Part shown: piece after piece, positions 1 through 6,262 of the stretch | Numbering within the stretch: the first letter of the stretch is position 1 | Layout of the letters: each line of letters opens with the position of its first letter | From: an uncultured Oscillospiraceae bacterium | GTDB lineage: Bacteria > Bacillota > Clostridia > Oscillospirales > Acutalibacteraceae | Direction: 5' to 3' | Assembly (NCBI GenBank): GCA_902478455.1 | Contig: CABSLJ010000055.1 | Coordinates: forward strand, 1 to 14,130 | DNA: 14,130 nucleotides | Notes under the pieces: model-generated | Databases searched by the model: none | What the model saw: the letters and a program-made list of their open reading frames with translations, nothing else | What the model was told of the DNA's origin: nothing | Translations under genes and position numbers: made by a program

Positions 1-2
1 GC

Positions 3-680
3 GATTACGGCGTCCTGCTCCTTATGCTGGAGGGCGTGCTGCGTTTTTCGGAAGACGGCAGCGCCGTGGAGCTGCACAGCGGGCAGTGGTATCTCCAGCG
101 CCCGGGGCTCTATCAGGAGGGGCCCGTTCCCAGCGACAGTCCCCGCTATTTTTACATTCATTTTTTTGGAAGCTTTGGAGAGGAGATTCCGCCGGACAGC
201 CGGCTGGCCCTCTCCGGCGTTTTTTCTCCGGCTACGCTGACGCCGCTGTTCCGGCAGCTGGAAAGGGCCGCGCTGCTGCCGACCGGCGGCGTGCTGGACC
301 AGACCATCGCCTTTTACCAGATTCTGCAGGACCTGCGGGAAAAATCCGGGCGGCCGCCCGAGGAGGGGGCGCTCAAGATAGCGGCCTTTCTGGCGGAGAA
401 CTGTGAACAGCCGCTGCGGCTGGAGGATTTGCAGCGGCGCTTTTCCTATTCGCCCAATCACATTGTCCGCCTGTTCCGGTCGCAATTTGGAACAACGCCC
501 CACCGCTACCTGACCCTGAGCCGCATCCGCCGCGCACAGCAGCTGTTGTCTGCCACCGACCGCAGCGTCGCCCAGATCGCCGCGGCGTGCGGCTATGAGG
601 ACCGTTCGGTGTTCCTGCGCGCCTTCCGCCAGGTCGCCGGCTGCTCTCCGCGGGAGTGGCGGCAGAGGGGACGCGCCTGA
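3..680 (+). CDS. AraC-family transcriptional regulator, 5'-truncated
   Basis: The reading frame is open from the first bases of the window, so the true start lies upstream; 225 residues are visible. The N-terminal part resembles the cupin-like sensor domain of AraC activators: beta-rich, with a segment reading YFYIHFFGSF. The last ~100 residues are a typical AraC/XylS DNA-binding domain with two helix-turn-helix motifs. The first includes LRLEDLQRRFSYSPNHIVRLF; the second is in the region SVAQIAAACGYEDRSVFLRAF, followed by the usual G-x-SPREWR end. Family members bind promoter DNA and usually activate sugar or stress genes when the N-terminal domain binds a ligand; the ligand cannot be told from sequence. 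The target may lie upstream of the window. The domain call is firm; the function is generic. Confidence 0.9.
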   Translation, partial: DYGVLLLMLEGVLRFSEDGSAVELHSGQWYLQRPGLYQEGPVPSDSPRYFYIHFFGSFGEEIPPDSRLALSGVFSPATLTPLFRQLERAALLPTGGVLDQTIAFYQILQDLREKSGRPPEEGALKIAAFLAENCEQPLRLEDLQRRFSYSPNHIVRLFRSQFGTTPHRYLTLSRIRRAQQLLSATDRSVAQIAAACGYEDRSVFLRAFRQVAGCSPREWRQRGRA

Positions 681-687
681 CGGCGTC

Positions 688-718
688 AAAAAAGCGCCCG
701 GACAGACCGTCCGGGCGC
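688..718 (-). terminator. Rho-independent terminator between convergent AraC and HEAT genes
   Basis: A perfect 10-bp stem, GCGCCCGGAC (694-703) with GTCCGGGCGC (709-718), encloses the 5-nt loop AGACC. A run of six A at 688-693 becomes a U-tract when read on the minus strand, so it is a canonical terminator for the HEAT-repeat gene. On the plus strand the stem is followed only by ATGAGAGCTTTTT, so it would be weaker for the AraC gene. Confidence 0.85.
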
Positions 719-769
719 ATGAGAGCTTTTTGTGTTTTTACGCGGCACCGCCTTTTCAGGCCGGCTGGC

Positions 770-1102
770 TTACGCATGGGAATTCTTGCGGATGTTGAGA
801 AGGGCATCCTTGATGGCCTGCGTCACACGGGCGTCGCTCTCAAGCTCCAGGCGATGGCGGAGATGGGCGTCCGCATGTTCGTTTTTCATTGCGCCGAGGG
901 CGGCTGCGTCGGCGGCGCGGATGTCCGGGTCGGGGTCGGCCATCATGCTGATGAGAACGTTGAAGGAATCATCCTTGCCGATTTTCCCCATTCCGGCGAT
1001 TGCGGCGAGGCGGACCTCCTTGTCCTTGTCGTTTGCCAGCTTGATCAGTCCGGCTTCCTTGCTCTTATCGACGTACTTTTGCACCTTATCCAACTTGCTC
1101 AT
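770..1102 (-). CDS. Small HEAT-repeat protein
   Basis: 110 residues, almost entirely alpha-helical, with about three HEAT-like repeats. Repeat signatures include DKEVRLAAIAGMGKIG (about residues 27-42) and DPDIRAADAAALGAM (about 58-72), with the conserved D-x-[VI]-R and A-A-x-A-[LM]-G pattern. HEAT repeats form right-handed solenoids used for protein-protein contacts; there is no catalytic motif, signal peptide or membrane segment, so a cytoplasmic scaffold or adaptor role is inferred. The start ATG at 1102 has only a loose purine-rich site (AGGAGAAAGG) upstream. The gene is divergent from a MarR-family regulator and shares a control region with it, so MarR control is likely. No partner can be named. 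Confidence 0.8.
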   Translation of the reverse strand: MSKLDKVQKYVDKSKEAGLIKLANDKDKEVRLAAIAGMGKIGKDDSFNVLISMMADPDPDIRAADAAALGAMKNEHADAHLRHRLELESDARVTQAIKDALLNIRKNSHA

Positions 1103-1121
1103 ACCAACCCGGCCTTTCTCC

Positions 1122-1150
1122 TTGCTTGTTTTCTGGAACGAATGTATAAT
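1122..1150 (+). promoter_or_regulatory. Sigma-A promoter for the MarR-family gene
   Basis: TTGCTT (1122-1127), 17-bp spacer, perfect TATAAT (1145-1150), start expected near 1157. This leaves a leader of about 210 nt before the MarR start at 1368; the leader contains a small hairpin, GTCCGC (1305-1310) with GCGGAC (1318-1323). The -10 box overlaps the left arm of the 1148-1205 inverted repeat. Confidence 0.6.
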
Positions 1151-1205
1151 AGTAGCATGAATATTATAGTTAACTTTTATTTTCTGTAAACTTTATGCTA
1201 CTATT
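1148..1205. promoter_or_regulatory. Inverted repeat in the divergent HEAT/MarR control region
   Basis: Perfect 11-bp arms AATAGTAGCAT (1148-1158) and ATGCTACTATT (1195-1205), separated by 36 bp of AT-rich DNA that also holds the palindrome AGTTAACT. The arms coincide with the expected start sites of all three promoters here. This position suits operators for the adjacent MarR-family protein; the assignment to MarR is inference. Confidence 0.55.
1163..1190 (-). promoter_or_regulatory. Sigma-A promoter P2 for the HEAT-repeat gene
   Basis: On the minus strand TTTACA (1190-1185), 16-bp spacer, perfect TATAAT (1168-1163). The start is expected near 1156, inside the left arm of the inverted repeat. 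It is the nearer of two candidate promoters for the gene starting at 1102. Confidence 0.55.
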
Positions 1206-1209
1206 TATC

Positions 1210-1238
1210 AGTATACCGAACCCGCTTCCTTCTGTCAA
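1210..1238 (-). promoter_or_regulatory. Sigma-A promoter P1 for the HEAT-repeat gene
   Basis: On the minus strand consensus TTGACA (1238-1233), 17-bp spacer, TATACT (1215-1210). The start is expected near 1203, inside the right arm of the inverted repeat. By sequence this is the best promoter in the divergent region. Confidence 0.65.
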
Positions 1239-1367
1239 GTTCTTTTTGTATGATTTGAGTCGGAGAATTGCCCCAGGCCGCGCATCTGCCGTTGGAAGGC
1301 CGCGGTCCGCAGCATAAGCGGACAATCCGCCTGCCGCGCGCCGGCTGTATCTGTTAGGAGGATTGCA

Positions 1368-1871
1368 ATGGAAATCAGTCAAATGCAGCAAATGTTGCTG
1401 GCGGTGTTGCCGCAATGGCATTACAGAATTGCCAAGCCCTTCAAGCAGCTGTTGGAGGAGGGCGTCAGTCTGGAGATGTATTATTGTATTCAGACCCTGC
1501 GCTGGGGCGGCGGCACCATGACCATGTCCGAACTGGCGCAGTGGGTGCAGATGCCCAAGCAGCAGATGACCAAAATGGTCAACCGGCTGGTGGAGCATCG
1601 GTTTGTTGAGCGCGTCTTTGATCCGGCCGACCGCCGGATCATCAAAATCAGGGTTACCGATCAAGCGCTCGCGTACATCGATCATTTTCTCAAGGAAAAC
1701 GCCGGCTGTTTCCGTGTGCTGCTGGAACAGATGGGGGAGGAGGACCGCGCAGATTTTGAAGAGGCCATAGAAATCATCATGCGCGTGCTCTCCAAGCTTC
1801 CCTGTGACTGGAGCAGCGCGGGCGCGGAACAGGGGGCTTCCGCTTCCTCGGACGGCGAAGCGGGACGCTGA
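1368..1871 (+). CDS. MarR-family transcriptional regulator
   Basis: 167 residues, the usual MarR length plus a short Ser/Ala/Glu-rich C-terminal tail (about 150-167). The winged helix-turn-helix is clear: TMSELAQWVQMPKQQMTKMVNRLVEH-type helices at about residues 51-77, then the wing with the diagnostic D-P-A-D-R-R-x-I segment and the beta-hairpin IKIRVTD. MarR proteins act as dimers that repress divergent or own promoters and release DNA on binding small aromatic ligands or on thiol oxidation; the ligand here is unknown. The start is well set by AGGAGG (1356-1361) 6 bp before ATG. It is divergent from the HEAT-repeat gene, and a wide inverted repeat lies between them, so autoregulation is likely. 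Confidence 0.92.
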   Translation: MEISQMQQMLLAVLPQWHYRIAKPFKQLLEEGVSLEMYYCIQTLRWGGGTMTMSELAQWVQMPKQQMTKMVNRLVEHRFVERVFDPADRRIIKIRVTDQALAYIDHFLKENAGCFRVLLEQMGEEDRADFEEAIEIIMRVLSKLPCDWSSAGAEQGASASSDGEAGR

Positions 1872-1911
1872 AAAAGCCCGGAGAAGGCGGAACGCCTTTC
1901 TCCGGGCTTTT
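1871..1911. terminator. Bidirectional terminator between MarR and flavodoxin genes
   Basis: A long stem, GCCCGGAGAAGGCG (1876-1889) with its complement at 1893-1907 (one bulged T) and loop GAA. T4 follows on the plus strand (1908-1911), and A5 before the stem (1871-1875) gives a U-tract on the minus strand. It suits both convergent genes. Confidence 0.88.
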
Positions 1912-1974
1912 GTCTTGCTTTCTGAACTGCGCCGAATCCGGCCCTGGGACTTATCCCGCGCCTGATGCAGCCTT

Positions 1975-2538
1975 TTACGAGACGTCCTCCTCCGGAGCGC
2001 TTTCCCCGGCGGTGGAATCGTCCGGCTGCTTTGCTTCCTTTTTGTTTAAAGAGAGGGAAAGCTTGCCGCTTTCCGCCAGGGAGAAAACAATCTCTCCCCG
2101 GCGCAGGGAATGAAGGAAGGCGCTGTCCGTCTTAATGGTGATGACCGAACGGCACCGGGCTCCGGCGCGCTCCAGCTCGCGGCGCAAAAGACGGGGCGCC
2201 TTTTTGCCGTTGTCCCCGCAGGTCAGCAGACCGTATACCTGTTTGCCGGCGAGGTCGTATTCCCGGATGAAATCATAAAGCATGGGGACGGGGCGGCCCG
2301 CCCAGACAGGCCCCGCCACAAGGATGGAGTCATAATCGGCGGTGTCGGCCTCGATGGGGCGGATGTCCGCCGTGCGGCCCATCAGGGCCTTGATCAGCCC
2401 GACCACATAGACGCCCCAAAGCGACCGGCCGCGGATTTCACGCATTTCGGCGAGGTCGGCGTTCAGGCAGCGGGCGATGCATTCGACGATTTTTCTGGTC
2501 TTGCCGGTGTAGGAGTAGTAAACAATCAGCAGTTTCAT
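1975..2538 (-). CDS. Flavodoxin family protein with acidic C-terminal tail
   Basis: 187 residues. The first beta strand (MKLLIVYYSYTGKTRK) ends in the FMN phosphate-binding loop S9-Y-T-G-K-T14, followed by a helix, as in flavodoxins. The conserved ...ILVAGPVWAGRPVPMLYDFI... segment (about residues 72-92) matches the second FMN-contacting loop, and YGLLTCGDNG (about 103-112) the third strand and loop. The protein should bind FMN and carry electrons in the cytoplasm, or act as a small NAD(P)H:quinone-type reductase; the partner is unknown. The last ~25 residues are Asp/Glu/Ser-rich and probably disordered. A good site, AGGAGA, lies 7 bp before ATG. The gap to the upstream gene is only 17 bp, so the two form an operon. 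Confidence 0.9.
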   Translation of the reverse strand: MKLLIVYYSYTGKTRKIVECIARCLNADLAEMREIRGRSLWGVYVVGLIKALMGRTADIRPIEADTADYDSILVAGPVWAGRPVPMLYDFIREYDLAGKQVYGLLTCGDNGKKAPRLLRRELERAGARCRSVITIKTDSAFLHSLRRGEIVFSLAESGKLSLSLNKKEAKQPDDSTAGESAPEEDVS

Positions 2539-2555
2539 CGGACGCTCTCCTGTGG

Positions 2556-3083
2556 TCAGTCGGGTTCGCCGTCTTCCCCGGGCGTTTCTTCCAGGGGCGG
2601 GATGACCGCTTCGGCCTCGTCGGCCGCTTCCCGTTCGGCGTCCAGGTAAGAGGAGGGAACGGAGCGTTCTTTCTGATTCATATAGACGATCTTGTCGTCC
2701 TCGGGGTCGGACTCCTCCTCGCCCTCCTCGTCGCGCAGGAAGAGGGGAATGGGGCTTAGATGGTCGTCGGCCTCGCGCGCGGGATCGGCGAAATCACCGT
2801 CCGCGTCCTCTGCGGGAGAACAGGCGTCAACGGCGAGCAGACGCTCGTTTAATTGCAGCAGACGGGCCTTGGCTTGCTCGATGGTGTCGCACAGCCGGGC
2901 CGGCTGACCGGGCTCAAGCGAGCGCAGATGCTCATAATAATATTTGCCCAGCGCGATGTAGGCCTTGTTGAGGACGTCGGCCTCGCCCTTCATCACCAGG
3001 CGGATGCGGTTTTTCTGCGCGTGCCGGCGGTTTTTGTCCGCCGCGTTTTGAAGGCTCTTTTGGATGGAACACAGAAGCTTCAT
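2556..3083 (-). CDS. Hypothetical helical protein with acidic disordered tail
   Basis: 175 residues from ATG at 3083, chosen because GGAAAGGGGAT lies just upstream; the open frame continues to 3209 but that stretch has no ribosome site and odd composition. Residues 1-80 are helical and basic at first (KNRRHAQKNRIR), then include VLNKAYIALGKYYYEHL. This pattern is reminiscent of clostridial small coiled-coil proteins that often precede a zinc ribbon; no zinc ribbon is present here. Residues from about 90 onward are very rich in Asp, Glu, Pro and Ser and should be disordered. No signal peptide or membrane span is seen. It is the first gene of an operon with the flavodoxin. I do not recognise a function. 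Confidence 0.75.
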   Translation of the reverse strand: MKLLCSIQKSLQNAADKNRRHAQKNRIRLVMKGEADVLNKAYIALGKYYYEHLRSLEPGQPARLCDTIEQAKARLLQLNERLLAVDACSPAEDADGDFADPAREADDHLSPIPLFLRDEEGEEESDPEDDKIVYMNQKERSVPSSYLDAEREAADEAEAVIPPLEETPGEDGEPD

Positions 3084-3465
3084 GATAGAGATCCCCTTTC
3101 CGATCGGTGGATAAAGCAGCTTTCGGCAAGCTGCCGTTTTACAAAGCGTGCCTGAACGTCCGCGCCGGAAAACCGGCCGGACGGATACCGCGTTCCCGGC
3201 CGCGCGCATCCGGAAGCTCTGCCGTGCGCCGCGCCGCCGCTTACAGGGTTATTATACCGCAATCGCCGCGGGATGAACAGGGAAATCCTGCCTTTTTTCG
3301 CGTGAAAAGAAGAAAAAAGAAGGGAACCGGCCGCGATTTCCCGCAAAAGCCGAAGGGGTATCTCCATTATGGAGGCGGCCGACCGCAAAAAAGGTCGATA
3401 CTGGACAGCGAAGCAGGCTTTTCCTTTCCGCCGCAAATGGGCAAAGAGCAGGGGCGCAAGCGCGC
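3084..3465. other. Intergenic region without a recognised gene
   Basis: This stretch holds the leader and promoter of the minus-strand operon (3251-3279). It also holds a short palindrome, CTCCAT-T-ATGGAG (3362-3374), upstream of that promoter, which could be a protein-binding site. The open frames across it have no ribosome sites or family resemblance. I see no RNA gene. Confidence 0.5.
3251..3279 (-). promoter_or_regulatory. Candidate promoter of the hypothetical-flavodoxin operon
   Basis: On the minus strand a perfect TATAAT (3256-3251) lies 17 bp after a poor -35, TGTTCA (3279-3274). The start is expected near 3244, giving a leader of about 160 nt. Confidence 0.45.
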
Positions 3466-3503
3466 AAAAAGGCCCCGGAGAAGTCGGAAGCTTCTCCGGG
3501 GCC
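3466..3503 (-). terminator. Terminator of the DUF815-lipoprotein operon
   Basis: A perfect 13-bp stem, GGCCCCGGAGAAG (3471-3483) with CTTCTCCGGGGCC (3491-3503), encloses the 7-nt loop TCGGAAG. A5 at 3466-3470 gives a U-tract on the minus strand. It begins 6 bp after the lipoprotein stop codon. Confidence 0.9.
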
Positions 3504-3508
3504 GCTGC

Positions 3509-4771
3509 TTATGCGTCGGGATTGGAGCGCGCGGTGTCGGAATAAAGTTTGTCCAGGGTGGCCTGGTCGGCAATGCCGTCCACAATCAGGCCGTTGTAAA
3601 GCTCAAAGTTCTGCAGGCACTGCTTGGTGCCCGCGCCGAACTCGCCACTTATGGGGTAGAGCATATAGCCCAGCTCGTCCAGGCGCTCCTGCATGCGGCG
3701 CACCTCTTCCCCTTCGTCGCCGAGCTGCAGTGTCCCGGTTGCGCTCGGGCTGTTCGAGCTGGCGGGCGGCTCGGAGCTTGAGGCGGGAGTCTCTTCGGTC
3801 TGGGAGCCGGTTCCCTGAGAGGAGGGGTCCTCCTCAGACGGCTCCGATTCCCCGGCCAACTCGGGATACATCACCCCGGCCATGAAGACGACGGCTTCGG
3901 TCACCGAGCGTCCCTGCCGGGTCATGAGAGCGGGGTCCATCTCGTAAATACGGTCCTCCGCAACGGCGGTCAGCCCGGCCGCGGCGATGTCTTCATTGGC
4001 CAGCAGTTCTTCCTTGACGCCGGGCGCGCAGAAGATATACTGCGGGTCGGAAAGGATGAGCTGCTCGGTGGAAAAGACGCCGTCGGGTGAATCGTAGGCG
4101 GTGTTGATGGCGCCCGCGTAATCAAAGAGCTTGCCGGCGAGGGTGTCGCCCGTGGCGGCCGTGCCGACGGAGAACAGGTAGCAGGCGGTTACGGGGACGT
4201 CGCGCGCGGGGATGACCATTTCGATCTGATCGAGGGTGGAGAAGATGCCGCGGGCGGTCTTGACCGCCTGCTCAAAGCCGGTCTTGCCGCCGCTGAGGGC
4301 CGAGCCGACGTCGCTGTACAGCCGCTCGAATTCCTCTCTGGTGGCGGCGGGGGCCAGAACGAGCACCGGAATGCCGGCCTCGGAGAGGGCGGCGCTGTCT
4401 TCCTCGGAGAGGGCGGCGTCGCACAGCACAAGGCCCGCGCCGAGCGCTTTGATGGCCTCGACGTCTACGCCGGTGGAGCTGCCCATCACGGGGAGCACCG
4501 AAAGGTCGGCCTGGGTGCATTCCTCGCTGCGGCCGGCGAGCTCGATCTCCATGCCGGCGGCGAGGATGATGTCTGCAATCGAGGGGGAGAGGACGACCAC
4601 CTTTTCAGGCGCGGCGCTTAAGGTCAGGTCGCCGATGGTGACGGGATAATCGTTCTGCGCGGCCGTCAGCCCCCCGGAGGAAACCTCGGGCTCATCGCCG
4701 CCCGAACAGCCGGATAAAAGAGAGAGTAAGAGCAAAACGGCGAGCAGCGCCGCGGTGAGTCGTTGTTTCAC
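3509..4771 (-). CDS. Substrate-binding lipoprotein (BtuF/FepB-like) fused to peptidoglycan-binding domain
   Basis: 420 residues from a GTG start at 4771, set by AAAGGAG 7 bp upstream; the frame stays open to 5404 but that part overlaps the ATPase gene and is spurious. Residues 1-22 are a lipoprotein signal peptide with lipobox L-S-G-C22. Residues ~45-305 match periplasmic binding proteins for vitamin B12, siderophores or haem: PEKVVVLSPSIADIILAAGM near the start, a SSTGVDVEAIKALGAGLVL-type segment, then SDPQYIFCAPG and VAEDRIYEMDP. A Ser/Pro/Glu/Thr-rich linker spans ~308-347. Residues 348-420 are a PG_binding_1 domain (LGDEGEEVRRMQERLDELGY, then an F-G-x-x-T-x-x-x-L-x-x-F pattern). It should be anchored outside the membrane and also contact cell wall. 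It is cotranscribed with the DUF815 gene 35 bp upstream; no ABC permease or ATPase is nearby. The ligand is unknown. Confidence 0.85.
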   Translation of the reverse strand: MKQRLTAALLAVLLLLSLLSGCSGGDEPEVSSGGLTAAQNDYPVTIGDLTLSAAPEKVVVLSPSIADIILAAGMEIELAGRSEECTQADLSVLPVMGSSTGVDVEAIKALGAGLVLCDAALSEEDSAALSEAGIPVLVLAPAATREEFERLYSDVGSALSGGKTGFEQAVKTARGIFSTLDQIEMVIPARDVPVTACYLFSVGTAATGDTLAGKLFDYAGAINTAYDSPDGVFSTEQLILSDPQYIFCAPGVKEELLANEDIAAAGLTAVAEDRIYEMDPALMTRQGRSVTEAVVFMAGVMYPELAGESEPSEEDPSSQGTGSQTEETPASSSEPPASSNSPSATGTLQLGDEGEEVRRMQERLDELGYMLYPISGEFGAGTKQCLQNFELYNGLIVDGIADQATLDKLYSDTARSNPDA

Positions 4772-4806
4772 ATGAATTCTCCTTTCACAGTGGCAGGGTG
4801 TGTCGG

Positions 4807-5991
4807 TCAGTCGAGGGGGAGTCCCCTTAACAGGCGGGATTGGGCCATCTGGACAAACTGCCTGGCGCAGCGCGGGGAGCGCCCGCCGCGGGAGAGGGCC
4901 CAGCGTTCGGCGCTCTGTTCCAAAAGCGCCCGGTCGCAGGAGAGGGCGCGTTCGTCGGCCAGGGAAAGGCTTTCCTGCAGGGTATCCCCGCGGTGCACCT
5001 CGTCGCCCTCCCGGTCGGAAAAACATTCGCGCACCAGATGCCGCCGGTTGGAGGTGGCGTAGATCAGGGCGTTTTCCGGGCGGGAGGCCAGTCCCCCTTC
5101 CAGCACCGCCTTCAAGGCGGCGTAGGAATCGTCCTGCCGGGAGAAGGAGAGGTCGTCGATAAAGACGATAAACCGCAAAGACAGCGCCGCAATCGCCTCC
5201 ACCAGCGCGGGAAAATCGCACAGGGCCTCCTTGGGCATCTCGATCATGCGCAGGCCGTCGCCGCAGTAGCGGTTGAGCAGCGCCTTGACGGTGGAGGATT
5301 TGCCGGTCCCGCGGTCGCCGTAAAGCAGGCAGTTGTTGGCCGGCAGGCCGCGGACAAAGGCGGCGGTGTTGTCTTCCACAAGGGCGCGGGGCGCGTCGTA
5401 GCACTTGAGTTCCTCCATGCGGATGGGGTCGGGGTAGGGGATCGGCTCAATCTTTCCGCCGCGCCAGAGGAAGGCGCGGTAGCGGGCGTACATGCCGCAG
5501 CCGTTTTTGGCGTAGTAACCCGCCATGCGGGCGACGCAGGCGGAAAGCTCGCCCGCCAGCGCGGGCGCGGGTTCCCCGTTTTCCCACCGCGGAAGGGTGT
5601 CCGCCACGCCGCCCAGCTCCTTTCGATGGCCGAAGCCGGAGAGAAGATCGTCTGGCGTGAGGGCGGCCGCCCTGCGGATGACCGAAAGGTCGCGCACGGC
5701 GGCGTCAAGCACCGGAGCGGGGAGTTCCTCAAACTTTCCCGCTGCCGCAGCGCGGGAAAAGGCGTTTTCATCATAAAAGGCGGTCTCGGTAAAACAGCGG
5801 GCAAAGGCGCGGCTGCAGCCGCGGTCGCAAAGGAGGGAGAAAAAATCCCCCCACGCGCGGACGAATTCCTCAGGCGAGCCGTCCGCCGCGCGCAGCAGCC
5901 GGTGAAAGGCCGCCGGAACGGTGCGGCTAAGAATGCCTTTGTATACCGAAAGGGAGGAAAGCAACAGCGCCGTCTCCCGGATGGTTTGCAT
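4807..5991 (-). CDS. DUF815-family P-loop ATPase, probably internally shortened
   Basis: 394 residues; AGGAGG lies 8 bp before the ATG at 5991. The N-terminal ~185 residues are the family's helical region. The AAA-like core follows: Walker A G225-D-R-G-T-G-K-S232, Walker B FIVFIDD at 274-280, sensor 1 YATSNRRH at 311-318, then DEVHRGDTLQESLSL, and near the end RGGRSPRCARQFVQ. The family is cytoplasmic and predicted to hydrolyse ATP; its biological role is not established to my knowledge. From memory of homologues, LSL[SA]D is followed by RFGL and a beta strand of about 20-25 residues before the final helices; here residue ~346 runs straight into the late helix. This looks like an in-frame deletion, at about 4950-4960. 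It is first in an operon with the lipoprotein. Confidence 0.88.
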   Translation of the reverse strand: MQTIRETALLLSSLSVYKGILSRTVPAAFHRLLRAADGSPEEFVRAWGDFFSLLCDRGCSRAFARCFTETAFYDENAFSRAAAAGKFEELPAPVLDAAVRDLSVIRRAAALTPDDLLSGFGHRKELGGVADTLPRWENGEPAPALAGELSACVARMAGYYAKNGCGMYARYRAFLWRGGKIEPIPYPDPIRMEELKCYDAPRALVEDNTAAFVRGLPANNCLLYGDRGTGKSSTVKALLNRYCGDGLRMIEMPKEALCDFPALVEAIAALSLRFIVFIDDLSFSRQDDSYAALKAVLEGGLASRPENALIYATSNRRHLVRECFSDREGDEVHRGDTLQESLSLADERALSCDRALLEQSAERWALSRGGRSPRCARQFVQMAQSRLLRGLPLD

Positions 5992-6021
5992 GGGACATGC
6001 CTCCTGCGTTGGAATAGTTCT

Positions 6022-6050
6022 ATTTTACCCTTGATTGTCCGGCAAGTCAA
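6022..6050 (-). promoter_or_regulatory. Sigma-A promoter of the DUF815-lipoprotein operon
   Basis: On the minus strand TTGACT (6050-6045), 17-bp spacer, TAAAAT (6027-6022). The start is expected near 6015, about 25 nt before the ATPase ATG. The promoter begins immediately after the stop codon of the 51-aa gene. Confidence 0.7.
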
Positions 6051-6206
6051 TCAAAGCGGCAACATATTCCACCGGGCGGCTGTGCGCCGCGCGGCTTCCG
6101 CCTTCTCCTCAAGGCGTGTTTTTGTGCGGTAGAGCTTGTCCTGCGGGCGGACATGCTCCATGGGGATGTATTCCCCGTCGAAAAGCGGTTTCAGTATCTT
6201 TTTCAT
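6051..6206 (-). CDS. Small protein resembling the N-terminus of DUF6809 proteins
   Basis: 51 residues starting MKKILKPLFDGEYIPMEHV. The opening pattern (short helix, then L-[FY]-x-G-x-[IL]-x-P and an acidic/His position, then a charged helix) resembles clostridial DUF6809-type proteins, which from memory are nearly twice as long. So this is either a short form or a 3'-truncated remnant. The codon usage is like its neighbours and the C-terminal helix (RLEEKAEAARRTAARW) is intact. The ribosome site is G-rich (AGGGGG) about 7 bp before ATG. It lies 56 bp downstream of the ribbon-helix-helix gene on the same strand and may be cotranscribed with it. Function unknown. Confidence 0.6.
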   Translation of the reverse strand: MKKILKPLFDGEYIPMEHVRPQDKLYRTKTRLEEKAEAARRTAARWNMLPL

Positions 6207-6262
6207 CTTCTGACCCCCTGGGTTGTGAATCGTCTGGCGGGATGTGGGGAGGCGTCAATGTT

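Noticed and set aside
3084..3209. 42-residue N-terminal extension of the hypothetical acidic-tail protein
   Set aside because: No ribosome site at 3209, whereas GGAAAGGGGAT precedes the ATG at 3083; the extension is basic and unlike the rest.
4772..5404. N-terminal extension of the lipoprotein frame
   Set aside because: It would bury the lipoprotein signal peptide, overlaps the ATPase gene, and the GTG at 4771 has an ideal ribosome site.
4840..6132. 430-codon plus-strand open frame
   Set aside because: It is antisense to the DUF815 ATPase, which has motifs, a ribosome site and a promoter; this is a GC-driven shadow.
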